64,000 nucleotides of DNA from the NCBI RefSeq assembly GCF_029931775.1, contig NC_079323.1, positions 903,001 to 967,000 of the forward strand, given 5' to 3'. This stretch comes from Euleptes europaea. Lineage: Eukaryota > Chordata > Lepidosauria > Squamata > Sphaerodactylidae. Below the pieces are notes generated by a model that worked only from the letters and a program-made list of their open reading frames with translations, was not told the origin of the DNA and made no database searches. Positions 1 to 10,176 of the stretch are shown here, in pieces. Each line of letters starts with the position of its first letter. Positions within the stretch are counted from its first letter, which is position 1. The position numbers and the translations under genes were made by a program.

Positions 1-87
1 GCTGAAATCCTGTTAAGGAGTGGGGTTATTTAAACCACCAATGGTACCTCCCACATTCTTTTCTAGCTCATGGCAGATACTGCTTCA

Positions 88-131
88 ATAAATATGTCAG
101 CCTTTAAGATGCTCCAAGACTCCTTTTTGTT
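88..131 (+). repeat. Fragment of short family with cttaaggtgct core
   Basis: A short piece resembling the core of the 22.7/37.4 kb short repeat family (a run like cctttaagatgctccaagactc). It is too short to orient with confidence. Confidence 0.35.
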
Positions 132-272
132 TCCACGTCTATGACATTTCTGTCTAGGCAGGAAACATCTCCAAGAAAGGATGCAGTCTGTTTAAGTCAT
201 TGATTCGCGCTGCCCCCTCCTTTTTGCCAGGGATAGTTTTGTTCTCAGAGGCAAAAATAAACCTATTAACAA

Positions 273-355
273 CACAATCCTATGCAAAGTTACTCGTCTA
301 AACCCATTGAAACAAATAGGTTTAGACTGGAGTAATTCTCCTTAGGATTGCACAG
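273..355. repeat. Foldback MITE, ~83 bp
   Basis: An imperfect palindrome running from acaatcctatgcaaagttac to its near reverse complement ending in ttaggattgcac. A second copy with the same sequence and layout lies at 24063-24149, which makes it a dispersed family and not a chance hairpin. Confidence 0.6.
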
Positions 356-948
356 TAAGTCGCTGCTCTCTGGCTCCAGTTTGCAGCCTTTGCTCTCACT
401 CGTGGGTGGGGGGCAGCGGTCATTCACTGGATGGTCATTCTCCACCCAGAACCATAGTTGGAGGGAGTTTCAGCCCCTCCCGCTGGTCATCTGTTAAGTC
501 TACAGATGTTCCTCTCTGCCTGCCTCCCCCAGGGAAAATTTCCCTGTAGCCGGCTAATCCCCACAGTTTATGGAGCTATTTATTCCGATTTTTACAGTCC
601 ATCTGGAATATCCTCACATGACTGCCTTGGGAGAAGCAGCCTGCCCTCTTGCCCACCAACAGTTTGGGTTCCACGTTTCCCCAGAAAGCCTTAAAAAACG
701 CGGGTCTGATCCAGATTCCAGGACCTCCTCCCCTCCAGGGAGAGGAAAACTGTTAACGATGGGAAGCTGTTTAGGGAGATAGCTGGAAAGGAAGGGGGGA
801 AAGGCTGATGTGGGAAATTCCCCACCTTTCCCTGCCTGAGGTCAGCTGCAGCAAACAGATTCTGGGGTAGAGTGGAAGCCAGGAAGCATCCCTCTTTCCT
901 GCATTCCCCTTGACTGGCCTGGGTTTGGGGCTTCCTGTTCCAGATCTA
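356..948. other. No recognised feature
   Basis: CT-rich sequence. I saw no gene, RNA or known repeat. The short open frames here lack domain similarity. Confidence 0.4.
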
Positions 949-1152
949 GAGTTGCCAACCTCCAGGTACTAGCTGGAGATGTCCCGCTATTACAACTGAT
1001 TTCCAAGCGACAGAGATCAGTTCACCTGGAGAAAATGGCCACTTTGGCAATTGGACTCTATGGCATTAAAGTCCCTCCCCTCCCCAAACCACACCCTCCT
1101 CCGGCTCCGCCCCAAAAATCTCCAGGTATTTCCCAACCCAGAGCTGGCAATC
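949..1152 (+). mobile_element. hAT-type MITE (GGGTTGCCA family), truncated
   Basis: This copy matches the window's commonest MITE in its stretches gttgccaacctccaggtac, ggagaaaatggccactttgg and cccctccccaaacc, and ends with a variant 3' end (cagagctggcaat). The right tip is cut by a CR1 3' terminus at 1153. The hAT assignment comes from better copies at 10740 and 40881. Confidence 0.75.
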
Positions 1153-1178
1153 ATAGAATCATAGAATCACAGGCCATT
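1153..1178 (-). repeat. CR1 LINE 3' end stub
   Basis: The repeated atagaatcatagaatcac motif is the usual 3' terminal repeat of CR1, seen here in reverse orientation. Only the tip is present, and no further CR1 sequence follows it. Bases 1179-1555 show no recognised feature. Confidence 0.55.
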
Positions 1179-1555
1179 TATGCTTGGTAATTAGCAGCTC
1201 ATTACAGGCTGAAGTGCCCGGCAGCTTTTTTTTTTAGTTTTGCACGCTGAACCGTCATTCAGGAAGTGACTGCGAAGCCGGAGCATACCTGCTTTGCATT
1301 TCTTAAGAGCCCCTTTAACCTGACCTTTTGTGTTTGTTCTGCCCTCGCCAAGAAAAATCCCCTCAAAGTAGCTTGCAAAATTCACAACCGCACATTAGCT
1401 ATGCAAACGGAGGTTGCTAATGGAAGGAACAAAGGAGCAGGCGAGTGGTATGGGGGTGTGTGGAATTTCTCCTTTTGCGTAGGGACCGTGAATAAGCATT
1501 GTAAAGGTTGCATTTAAAAAAACAGCTTTGAGTGAGCATCAAAACTGACCCTGCA

Positions 1556-1975
1556 TAAATGGTCCCAGAGTTGGGAGGGGCCCTATCTAATCCAACCCGC
1601 TGCTCAATGCAGGATCCCTGACAAGTGTTTGTCCAGCCGCTGCTTAAAGACTGCCAGAGAGGGGGAGCTCACCATCTCCCTAGGTAGCTGATTCCACTGT
1701 CAAACAACTCTTACTGCAAAAATGTTTTTCCTAATATCCAGCCAGTACCTTTCCACCCGTAATTTCAACCCATTCTTGCGAGTCCTCTCCTCTGCTGCCA
1801 ACAGGAACAGCTCCCTGCCCTCCTCTAAGGGACAGCCCTTCAAATACGTAAAGAGAGCAATCCTGTCCCCCCTCAACCTCCTCTTCTCCAGACAAAACAT
1901 TCCCAAGTCCCTCACCCTATCCAGATCCCTAAACTTGGCCTGTTTTTCTGTGGACAAGCCAAGCAACCCTTGCAT
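1556..1975 (-). mobile_element. CR1 LINE 3' fragment
   Basis: The minus-strand translation of 1700-1975 carries the CR1 reverse-transcriptase C-terminal tail ([36 protein letters not shown]). The plus strand shows the CR1 3' region read backwards (gagttgggaggggccctatc, then gatccctgacaagtg). CR1 copies are nearly always 5'-truncated, and this one is too. Confidence 0.85.
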
Positions 1976-2131
1976 TCGGGGTGGCGGGGGTCAGCAAGTA
2001 TCACAGTGGGCAGCCCCGGCTGCGGCCTCCTTGTCTCCCTCCAGCAGGCTCAATATTATTCTCATGGGCAGGACGGCTTTCCAGTGGCCTGAGCAGAGGA
2101 GGCAGTCAGTGTGTCTGTGGAATCACGGGGA

Positions 2132-2205
2132 AGGGCCATGGCTGGCTCAGTGGCTGAGCATCTGCTCAGCAAGGAGAAGGTCCCAGGTTCAATCTCCAGT
2201 TTAAA
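2132..2205 (+). repeat. tRNA-derived SINE (family A) head
   Basis: A tRNA-like head (gctggctcagtggctgagca ... ggttcaatctcc) with A- and B-box-like spacing. The SINE body is missing; the next element begins at about 2206. Confidence 0.55.
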
Positions 2206-2346
2206 AAATTTTCAGAAGGGCGGCCGTGTTGGTCTGAAATAGAAGAGCTAGATTTGAGTCCAGTAGCACCTTAAAGACCAATAAGATTTTCAGGGTATGA
2301 GCTTTCGAGAGTCAGAGCTCCCTTCAAGTAGGAATGAGCCCTTATA
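2206..2346 (+). repeat. Short PLE-like family, copy 1
   Basis: It contains ggccgtgttggtctg, agtccagtagcaccttaaag and gggtatgagctttcgagag, the same order of blocks as the reverse complement of the 37390-37536 copy. It ends with a stem-loop-like gagctttc...gagctccc segment. It has no coding capacity. Confidence 0.6.
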
Positions 2347-2424
2347 TCTATTCTGAAGGTGAGAGGGGTGTTGCAAAGAAAGGTACCAGGATGCAGAGGT
2401 ACAATGCAAAATAGAATCACATGA

Positions 2425-2638
2425 ACACATGAAGCTGCCTTATACTGAACCAGACCCCTCTTGGTCCATCCAAGTCAGTATTGTCTACTCAGACCGGCAG
2501 TGGCTCTCCAGAGTCTCAGACTGAGGTCTTTCACATCATCTACTTTCCTAGTCTCTTTAACTGGAGATGCCAGGGATTGAACCTGGGACCTTCTGCATGC
2601 CAAGCAGATGCTCTACCACTGAGCCATGTCCCCTCCCC
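2425..2638 (-). repeat. tRNA-derived SINE (family A), full copy
   Basis: This is a reverse-orientation copy: acatgaagctgccttatact is the tail and ctctaccactgagccatg is the tRNA-like head (reverse complement of the pol III A-box area). About 214 bp. Confidence 0.75.
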
Positions 2639-2944
2639 TTAATCAGCTAGATTACGGTAGGGAAGAAATGCTTGGGGGTAGAAAATTAGCATTTGTAGTG
2701 AGATAAACCCCCTCCTCCTCTTGCACGCACACCTTAACCTGGTTCAGAGGAGTTGTGTGTGTCAGCAACGCTGGGAGCTATACCATAAGGGGCCTAGACT
2801 CCGTCAAGAGACTAAACTCCTAGCAGAGTCATTCAGGGTGGAATGGTCACAGCTGAGACACCCGACTAAGATGCATCCACCCCCTTCAGGGATCAACAGC
2901 CACATCAGCAGAAGAGAAAAGACACTTCCAGAGGTGATGGAGGT

Positions 2945-3610
2945 GGGGAAATACGGACTTGGATGGACCAGGGCGGGGGGGTCTGATTCAGTATAAGGCA
3001 GCTTCATGTGTTCATGTGTGCAAGGATACCACAGGGAACACCACCATACAGGAACTTTATTTTATCTCATTTTATTTATGTTATTTGTGTTTTATTTATG
3101 TTGTTTATGGTCCACCTTTCTCTCTGGGGCTCAAGGCAGATAACACAAAAAAGTTAATACAATGATATGGGGATGTATTCAATGGGCAAGGCAATAGGGT
3201 TTGCCTTTTAGAGATCTGGAAACCAACCAGACCTGAAGCACGCAGAAGTATTAACATGACACATTAAACAAATGCACAAATTACAGAGCAGGAACCTACT
3301 TACAGCCACAGATAGTAGGAACTACATGCTGTGGTGTAGTAGTCTAGAGTCCCTAACCCATTACCCAAAGCTTCTTTCTGAACCATATTGTTACAGTGCA
3401 GCCCTATTTCCTGTGTGAAAAACCCTCTTGAATAATTCAGTTTTGCATAGTTTGTGGAGAGCCAAGGGGGTGGGGGCCTTCCTGACCTCATCAGGCAGGT
3501 TGTTCCATCAGGTAGGGGCACAACAGAGAATGCACAAGTATGGGCAGCAGTTGACTTTGCCCATTTGCAGGGTGGCACCCACAGAAGGCAACTTTCTTGC
3601 GGCTTCCAAT
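2945..3610. repeat. Left part of tandem duplication unit A (non-coding)
   Basis: It begins with a SINE A tail (gattcagtataaggcagc), then a LINE 3'-tail-like stretch in reverse (ggtccacctttctctctggg), then unique sequence. The same order recurs at 7405-8075. It marks the 3' flank of the duplicated OR gene. No open frame here has recognisable similarity. Confidence 0.65.
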
Positions 3611-3611
3611 G

Positions 3612-3991
3612 TCATAGAATCATAGAGTTGGAAGGGACCACCAGGGTCATCTAGTCCAACCCCTGCACAATGCAGGAACCTCACAACTACCTCCCCCACA
3701 CACACCCAGTAACCCCTACTCATGCCCAGAAGATGGCCAAGATTTCCTCCCTCTCATGAACTGCCTAAGCTCATAGAAGCAGCATTGCTGACAGATGGCC
3801 ATCTAGTCTCTGCTTAAAAACCTCCAGCGAAGGAGCACTCACCACCTCCCGAGGAAGCCTGTTCCACTGTGGAACCACTCTAACTTTAGAAATTTCTTCC
3901 TAATGTCTAGATGGAAACTCATTTGATTTAATTCCAACCCATGGGTTCTGGTCCGACATTTTGGGGCAACAGAAAACAGAAGGTCGGAACA
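3612..3991 (-). mobile_element. CR1 LINE insertion specific to duplication copy A
   Basis: The CR1 3' end in reverse (catagaatcatagagttgg) runs on through tgccatctagtctctgcttaaa-type CR1 sequence to the tail-domain codons. The insertion is flanked by ccaatg on both sides. The paralogous site at about 8075 in copy B reads through without it, so the insertion came after the duplication. Confidence 0.85.
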
Positions 3992-4061
3992 GAACCAATG
4001 CATTTGTACTGGCAATGAAAGCAGAATGGGGAATTGTCCCTGTGTGGAAGCAGAGTCTGTT

Positions 4062-4997
4062 TCAGGCTCTCCTCAGTGGCTTCAGGGCCCTTCTGCGTAT
4101 CTCTTTGGTCCTGGCCGCATAGACAAGAGGGTTGAGGACAGGAGGCACCAGTAGATAGACGTTGCCCATGGTGACGTGAACCAGCAGAGGCAAGCCCCTC
4201 CCAAACCGGTGCACCACAGAGAGCCCAACCAGGGGCACATAGAAGGCCAGGACGACACACACGTGGGCCACGCATGTCCCAGAGGCTTTCAGGCGTTCTT
4301 GCCGAGAGGACAGCTGCAGGACTGTCTTCATGATCATCACGTAGGTCATGAAGATGAGCAGGGCATCCAGGCCCATCACTGCAAGGATGGCCGTCAATCC
4401 ATAGACCATGTTCGGCATTATATTGCCACAAGCCAGGTGCATCACATCTTGGTGGACACAGTAGGAATGTGTGAGGACCCTGGGACCACAAAATGGAAGT
4501 CGGTTGATCAGCAAAGGAAAAGGAAGGAAGAAGATGACTCCTCTCAATACCGCCACTAAACCAATCTTGGCTGTCTTTGAGTTCGTGAGGATGGCAGAGT
4601 ACTGTAGAGGGTGGCAAATGGCCATGTACCGATCCACAGCCATGGCCAAGAGGACGGTGGACTCAACTCCTGAAAGGCAGTGGATGAAGAACATCTGGGC
4701 AAGGCAGGCTTTGTATCCAATCTCCCTGGCATCAAACCAAAAGAAGGAAAGGATCTTGGGCATGGTGCAAGTAGAAAGCACCAAGTCCACAGCAGACAGC
4801 ATGCAGAGGAAGAAGTACATGGGCACATGGAGGGCTGGCTCTCTTTTAATAACAAACATCACAGCACAGTTGCCCACAATGGCCACAACATACATGGCAC
4901 ACAAGGGGAAGGCCAGCCAGAACTGGGCAGTTTCCATACCAGGCAAACCCACCAAGATGAATGAAAAGCCGTTGCGAGTTCCATTAGCGAGTGGCAT
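4062..4997 (-). CDS. Class I olfactory receptor, OR51E-like (copy A)
   Basis: A seven-transmembrane odorant GPCR expected in olfactory cilia, where it would signal through G-olf and cAMP. It has 311 residues, the normal size of an intronless OR coding exon. Landmarks: NGT glycosylation site at residues 5-7, PMYFFLCML in TM2, DRY at 122-124 (AVDRYMAICHPL), HSYCVHQDVM at 177-186, TCVAHVCVVLAFYVPLVGL in TM6 and PVLNPLVY at 286-293. The HQDVM signature and the YGLTAILAVMG and GLSVVHRFG blocks resemble what I recall of OR51E. The ATG at 4997 is the natural start. A pyrimidine-rich tract ending in AG lies about 32 bases upstream (5029-5030 on the plus strand), as expected for a 5' UTR exon acceptor. 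It is paired with the near-identical copy at 8142-9077. The frame is intact. The orthology name is a guess; the OR class is firm. Confidence 0.95.
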   Translation of the reverse strand: MPLANGTRNGFSFILVGLPGMETAQFWLAFPLCAMYVVAIVGNCAVMFVIKREPALHVPMYFFLCMLSAVDLVLSTCTMPKILSFFWFDAREIGYKACLAQMFFIHCLSGVESTVLLAMAVDRYMAICHPLQYSAILTNSKTAKIGLVAVLRGVIFFLPFPLLINRLPFCGPRVLTHSYCVHQDVMHLACGNIMPNMVYGLTAILAVMGLDALLIFMTYVMIMKTVLQLSSRQERLKASGTCVAHVCVVLAFYVPLVGLSVVHRFGRGLPLLVHVTMGNVYLLVPPVLNPLVYAARTKEIRRRALKPLRRA

Positions 4998-5269
4998 GTT
5001 TCACTCTGGGATATGTTGTTTTGTGCTTCTGGAAGAGAAATGATATTCTTAATGTCAAAGGAACAGGTGGCGCTCTGTAGAATGTCACTCACAGACAGAT
5101 GTCAAGAAAGACAGAAGCAATTCTCTAATCCTTTCCTTTCCTTTCTCCTCCATCAGTGCATTTCAGAAAGGAACAGTCCTCTATCTCTACATCAATTGGC
5201 AATGCATACAAGGCAAACATGAAGCATGTGTGTGCTTTTCCCCACATCCATGTGTAAAGGGAAATGCAG

Positions 5270-5560
5270 TATTCTTGGCATTTCATCATGTGTCATTATG
5301 CAATATATTCTTGCCTTTCTACAAGTCCACCACATATGATAAAATGTTGTGTCTGTATTTTAGCATTTCCTACATTTCCCTTTAAAACCCTTGTTAGCCT
5401 TTGCTACGTCTTTTGGTGTTATAGACCATATAAAATACATTTTATACCAATTCACTCTTAACATTTGGCATTCTGTAAACTTAATTCCTTTTGACCATAG
5501 ATTCTCCCACTGAGTCATATTTATAGTTCCTCCCAGGTTTTGCATCCACTGCTCTTTTCT
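5270..5560 (-). mobile_element. L1 LINE ORF2 C-terminal fragment (unit A)
   Basis: The minus-strand peptide reads WYKMYFIWSITPKDVAKANK with Q-W-E-N-L-W upstream, which fits the C-terminal region of squamate L1 ORF2. The same fragment, with more 3' sequence, sits at the matching place in unit B (9345-9845), so it predates the OR duplication. Confidence 0.6.
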
Positions 5561-5581
5561 ACTGCTACATTCACCTATTTC

Positions 5582-5790
5582 ATAATTTACTTCATTTCAA
5601 CTCAACCTTCTTCCCAAGTAAGCAGCTTACATCATTCTCCTCTCCTGCGTTTTTTCCTCACAACAACCTGATGAGGTAGGCCAGGCTGAGAGTGTGTGAT
5701 TGGCCCAAGGTCACCCAGCAGGCTTCACGTGGCAGAGCCTGAGTCCTCCAGGTCCTAATCTGACATTCTAACCACTGCACCACCCTGCAG
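5582..5790 (-). repeat. tRNA-derived SINE insertion, unit A only
   Basis: This is a reverse copy of the SINE type with cctcacaacaacctgatgag, ttggcccaaggtcaccca and attctaaccactgcaccacc. The aligned position in unit B (about 9850) lacks it, so it inserted after the duplication, like the CR1 at 3612. Confidence 0.7.
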
Positions 5791-5799
5791 AAATGCCAA

Positions 5800-6130
5800 G
5801 TCCAGGTTTGCACAATCCCTAGTTCCAGGCGGTGAGCTGAGCACCTCCCCCTATACCTTGTTCTCCAGCAGCCATTGAGTTCCTCCCTTCCAGGCGTCCG
5901 AGGAACCTGCTGGCAGCGCAAGCGGCCCGTTCAAGTGAGCAAGAGGAAGGAGGCTGGTATATAGAGGCCAGGCAAGCAAAGCAAAGCCCCTCTGGGCCAC
6001 TCTGCTGACCCGAGGGAGCAGCAGCAAACCCTGGGCTGTCTCCGCAGAACCCTGCTCCAAAGACAAACACACACTTGCAGTTTGCTGCTGCCCCTGGTCC
6101 TTTTTTTTGCATGGGACACAGCTGGGTTCA
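5800..6130. repeat. Right part of tandem duplication unit A
   Basis: Non-coding sequence (ttgttctccagcagccattg ... catgggacacagctgg) that recurs at about 9870-10170. I see no domain in the frames here. Similarity stops near 6130 and 10172, which sets the right edge of the duplication. Confidence 0.6.
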
Positions 6131-6294
6131 TGTTCTGGTGTTGCCAGTTAAGCGGCAAGAAGAACAAATAAGTCTTGTGATGGAGCAGCTTCTGAAGCTG
6201 CGCAGAGAAACCTGGATACACAGAAGATCAGGGGAAAGGGGACCCTTTTCTCTTTGTGTGTGTATGACCCACCCCCATTCTGATGTCTTAAGGA

Positions 6295-6502
6295 TAGGGT
6301 TGCCACCTCCATGTTGGGAAATACCTGAAGATTTGGGGGTGGAGTCTGAGAAGGGTGGGGTTTGGGGAGTGGAGGAACCTCAGTGGGTTATAATACCATA
6401 CAATCCACCTTCCAAAGCAGCCATTTTCCCCAGACAAACTGATCTCTGTCGCCTAAAGATCCCAGGAGATCTCCAGCTACCACTCTGAAGGTTGGCAACC
6501 TA
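6295..6502 (-). mobile_element. hAT-type MITE, reverse copy with near-match TSD
   Basis: Terminal inverted repeats TAGGGTTGCC and GGCAACCTA bound about 208 bp. Flanks are CTTAAGGA (6287-6294) and CTTGGGGA (6503-6510), an 8-bp duplication with two mismatches, which fits an old hAT insertion. Confidence 0.75.
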
Positions 6503-6605
6503 CTTGGGGAGGATAACATTGAAATAAAAGAGATTTAAATCTCATCCAGTTCAGTTACAGGACTGATGGAAAGATCTTCTCAGTCAGACCTTGGATACCC
6601 CCAAT

Positions 6606-6836
6606 GGTGTAGTGAGCCTCTGTGGCATAGTGGCTGTGGGACTAGGATCTGGAAGGCCCAGGTTTGAATCACCACTCTGCTATAGGATCTTGCTGAGTGA
6701 CCTTGGGCCAATCACACACTCTCAGCCTAACCTACCTCACAGGGTTGCTGTGAGGATGAAATGGAGAAGAGGAGGATGTTGGAAGCCACTTCAGGTCCCC
6801 ATTGTGGGGGCGAAGTGGGTTATAAATGAAGTAAAT
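6606..6836 (+). repeat. tRNA-derived SINE (family E)
   Basis: The head (tggcatagtggctgtgggac) leads into ccttgggccaatcacacact, ctacctcacagggttgctgtg and ggttataaatgaagtaaa, ending in a short (aat)n tail. Related copies lie at 24573 and 5582. Confidence 0.7.
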
Positions 6837-6894
6837 AATAATAAACAGTCCAGTGTTCTGGTTCTGACAGCTGGCAGCCAGATGCATTGGGGGA

Positions 6895-7014
6895 GCCCAA
6901 AGGTATTCGGTTTCGGCCAGATTCCCAGGTATTTGGCCAAAAATAAACCTGAATATTGCCAAAAATGGTTAATTTCAGGTATATTTTCATTTTGGGCCTA
7001 CCGATATGCACAGT
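6895..7014 (-). repeat. hAT fragment related to 44858-45909
   Basis: It shares ggtattcggtttcggcc-like and aataaacctgaat blocks and ends in gatatgcacagtcct, the counterpart of the 44858 element's agttgtgcatatc end. Only one end of the element is present. Confidence 0.5.
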
Positions 7015-7118
7015 CCTGGTTAGTTCTTACATGGGAGACCACCAAAGAAGTCCAGGGTCACTATGCAGAGGCAGGCAACAGCAAACACCCTCTGAAAATC
7101 TCTTGCCTTCAAAAACCC
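7012..7118 (+). repeat. 5S rRNA-derived SINE fragment
   Basis: tggttagttcttacatggga followed by gaccaccaaag matches the internal 5S rRNA stretch (TGGTTAGTACTTGGATGGGA) in sense orientation, followed by the SINE body. The 5' part is missing. Confidence 0.65.
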
Positions 7119-7120
7119 TA

Positions 7121-7213
7121 TGATGCAAATATTCCGAAATAAAGAAAGATCTGAAATATGGAACACTTCTGGTCCCAAGCATTTCTGATAAGGGATACTT
7201 AACCTATAGGAGG
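7121..7213 (-). repeat. Tigger/pogo-type MITE fragment
   Basis: gtcccaagcatttctgataa followed by gggatacttaacct is one end of the same element seen whole at 17325-17668. Confidence 0.6.
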
Positions 7214-7253
7214 TTCTGGCGGACATTAATTCATAGGGTCACCGTACATTTAG

Positions 7254-7470
7254 GGGAGGGGCTGTGGCTCAGTGGCAGAGCATCTGCATGGCGTGCAGAA
7301 GGCCCCAGGTTCAATGCCCGGCAGCATCTCCAGTTAAAGGGACTGGGCAGGTAGGAGATGTGAAAGACCCCTGCCTGAGATTGGAGAGCCGCTGCCAGTC
7401 TGAGTAGACAATACTGACTTTGATGGACCAAAGGTCTGATTCAGTATAAGGTGGCTTCATGTGTTCAGGT
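7254..7470 (+). repeat. tRNA-derived SINE (family A), full copy at edge of unit B
   Basis: The head gctgtggctcagtggcagag and tail gattcagtataaggtggc are both present. Similarity between units A and B begins inside the SINE tail (2945 and about 7405), so SINE-SINE recombination may have set the left duplication edge. Confidence 0.75.
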
Positions 7471-8141
7471 GTGCAAGGATGCCACAGGGAACATCACCGT
7501 ACAGTAACTTTATTTTATTTCATTTTTTAATGTTATTTATGTTTTATTTGCATTATTTATAGTCCACTTTTCTCTTTGGGGCTCAAGGTGGATAACACAG
7601 AAAAGTCAATACAATGAACCGGGGGAGGGGGGTATTCAATGGGCAAGGCAATAGGATTTGCCTTTTAGAGATCTGGAAATCAACCAGACCTGAAACACGA
7701 CAGAAGTATTAATATGACACATTAAATAAATGCAAAAAAATAAATGCAAAAAGTAGGAACCTATTTACAGCAACAGATAGTAGGAACTAGTACATATTAG
7801 TGTAGTCTACAGTCCCTAACCTTTTACCCAAAGCTTATTTCTGGACCATATTGTTACAGTTCAGACCTATTTACTACACAAAAAGCCCTCTTGAATAATT
7901 CAGTTCTGCTCAGTTTGCAGAAAGCCAAGGAGGTGGGGGCCTTCCTGACCTCATCAGGCAGGTTTTTCCATTAGGTGGGGGCACAACAGAGAATGCACAA
8001 GTACGGGCATTACTTGACTTTGCCCATTTGCAGGGTGGCACCCACAGAAGGCAACTTTCTTGCTGCTTCCAATGTCCGTGCATTTGTACTGGCAATGAAA
8101 GCAGAATGGGAAATTGTCCCTGTGTGGAAGCAAAGTCTGTT
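7471..8141. repeat. Left part of tandem duplication unit B (non-coding)
   Basis: It matches 3017-3611 in order and content and continues directly into the OR 3' flank without the CR1 seen in unit A. No recognisable coding sequence. Confidence 0.7.
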
Positions 8142-9077
8142 TCAGGTTCTCCTCATTGGCTTCAGGATCCTTCTCCGTATCTCTTTGGTCCTGGCTGCAT
8201 AGACAAGAGGGTTAAGTACAGGGGGCACCAATAGGTAGACGTTACCCATGGTGACGTGAACCAGCAGAGGCAAGCCCCTCCCAAACCGGTGCACCACAGA
8301 GAGCCCAACCAGGGGCACATAGAAGGCCAGGACGACACACACGTGGGCCACGCATGTCCCAGAGGCTTTCAGGCGTTCTTGCCGAGAGGCCAGCTGCATG
8401 ACTGTCTTCATGATCATCACGTAGGTCATGAAGATGAGCAGGGCATCCAGGCCCATCACTGCAAGGATGGCCGTCAATCCATAGACCATGTTCGGCATTA
8501 TATTGCCACAAGCCAGGTGCATCACATCTTGGTGGACACAGTAGGAATGCATGAGGACCCTGGGACCACAAAATGGCAGTCGGTTGATCAGCAAAGGCAG
8601 AGGAAGGAAGAAGATTATTCCTCTCAATACCGCCACTAAACCAATCTTGGCTGTCATTGAGTTCGTGAGGATGGCAGAGTACTGCAGAGGGTGGCAAATG
8701 GCCGCGTACCGATCCACAGCCATGGCCAAGAGGACGGTGGACTCAACTCCTGAAAGGCAGTGGATGAAGAACATCTGGGCAAGGCAGGCTTTGTATCCAA
8801 TCTCCCTGGCATCAAACCAAAAGAAGGAAAGGATCTTGGGCATGGTGCAAGTAGAAAGCACCAAGTCCACAGCAGACAGCATGCAGAGGAAGAAGTACAT
8901 GGGCACATGGAGGGCTGGCTCTGCTTTAACCACAAACATCACAGCACAGTTGCCCACAATGGCCACAACATACATGGCACACAAGGGGAAGGCCAGCCAG
9001 AACTGAGCAGCTTCCATACCAGGCAAACCCACCAAGATGAATGAAAAGCCGTCGCGAGTTCCGTTACCGAGTGGCAT
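8142..9077 (-). CDS. Class I olfactory receptor, OR51E-like (copy B)
   Basis: A tandem paralogue of 4062-4997 with the same 311-residue length and the same motifs: NGT at 5-7, DRY at 122-124, HSYCVHQDVM in the second extracellular loop and PVLNPLVY in TM7. I count about 15 amino-acid differences, scattered and mostly conservative. Examples are K/M at 141 and L/M at 227, with M/A directly after DRY at residue 125. Both frames are open, so both copies are probably functional receptors with overlapping ligands. The acceptor-like pyrimidine tract with AG is also conserved (9109-9110). Copy B keeps the un-interrupted 3' flank and is the better model of the ancestral locus. The OR class is certain; the subfamily name is inference. 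Confidence 0.95.
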   Translation of the reverse strand: MPLGNGTRDGFSFILVGLPGMEAAQFWLAFPLCAMYVVAIVGNCAVMFVVKAEPALHVPMYFFLCMLSAVDLVLSTCTMPKILSFFWFDAREIGYKACLAQMFFIHCLSGVESTVLLAMAVDRYAAICHPLQYSAILTNSMTAKIGLVAVLRGIIFFLPLPLLINRLPFCGPRVLMHSYCVHQDVMHLACGNIMPNMVYGLTAILAVMGLDALLIFMTYVMIMKTVMQLASRQERLKASGTCVAHVCVVLAFYVPLVGLSVVHRFGRGLPLLVHVTMGNVYLLVPPVLNPLVYAARTKEIRRRILKPMRRT

Positions 9078-9344
9078 GTTTCACTCTGGGATATGTTGTT
9101 CTGTGCTTCTGGAAGAGAAATGATATTCTTAATGTCAAAGGAACAGGTGGCGCTCTGTAGAATGTCACTCACAGACAGATGTCAAGAAAGTCGGAAGCTA
9201 TTCTCTAATCCTTTCTTTTCTCCTCCATCAGTGCATTTCTGAAAGGAACAGGACCCTATCTCTACATCAACTGGCAACACATACAAGGCAAACTGAAGCA
9301 TGTGTGTGCTTTTCACCACATCCATGTGTAAAGGGACCCTTTGT

Positions 9345-9845
9345 TAACAGATGGCCTATTTCTTTTTAAAAAAATGATTTTTTTAAACTAAACATATAAA
9401 CATCAAATTGTTTCATTGTATTGGAAATTACTCTGTAGTTACAATCCAATTATCACCTTCTTTGACTTACAGTTTTCTATTTTCTAACAGAATGTTTTAC
9501 TTAAATTCTTACATTCTGTTTCTTTTATTGGTTATCAGCTGTATATTCAACTAGGACTTTCATTTTTTCATTGACTCGGGTTGATCTGTTATCTGTTAAC
9601 TTGGCCGTAGTTACATATTCTACTAATTTGTTTGCCCATTCAGTTACATCTGGGTATTCCTCTGCTTTTCACTTTCTTGCATACATCTTTAGGTGTTACA
9701 TACCATCTAAAATACACTTTATACCAATTCTCTCTTAACATTTGGCATTCTGTAAACTTAATTTCTTTTGACCATAGATTCTCCCACTGAGTCTTATTTA
9801 TAGTCCCTCCAAGGTTTTGCATCCATGGCTCTTTTCTACTGCTAC
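9345..9845 (-). mobile_element. L1 LINE 3' fragment (unit B)
   Basis: It encodes WYKVYFRWYVTPKDVCKK on the minus strand and continues into an AT-rich L1-like 3' UTR. Unit A retains only the ORF2 part, so A lost about 300 bp here. Confidence 0.6.
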
Positions 9846-9869
9846 ATTCATGCTTCCATGACAGAGCCT

Positions 9870-10172
9870 GTGAGCGCCTTCCCCCATACCTTGTTCTCCA
9901 GCAGCCATTGAGTTCCTCCCTTCCAGGTGTCCGAGGAACCTGCTGGCAGCGCAAGCAGCCCGTTCAAGTGAGCAAGGGGAAGGAGGCTGGTATATAGAGG
10001 CCAGGCAAGCAAAGCAAAGCCCCTCTGGGCCACTCCGCTGACACAAGGGAGCAGCAGGCGATGGCAAGCAAACCCTGGGCAGCCTCCACAGAACCCTGCT
10101 CCAAAGACAAACACACACATGCTGTTTGCTGCCCCCCCAAGTCCTTTTTTTGTATGGGACACAGCTGGCCCT
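9870..10172. repeat. Right part of tandem duplication unit B
   Basis: Counterpart of 5850-6130, with ttgttctccagcagccattg and catgctgtttgctgcccc. The duplicated homology ends at gggacacagctgg. Confidence 0.6.
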
Positions 10173-10176
10173 GTAT

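Noticed and set aside
3928-4617. 229-codon minus-strand frame overlapping the OR
   Set aside because: Shifted-frame shadow of the OR at 4062-4997; the equivalent frame recurs in copy B only because the DNA is duplicated.
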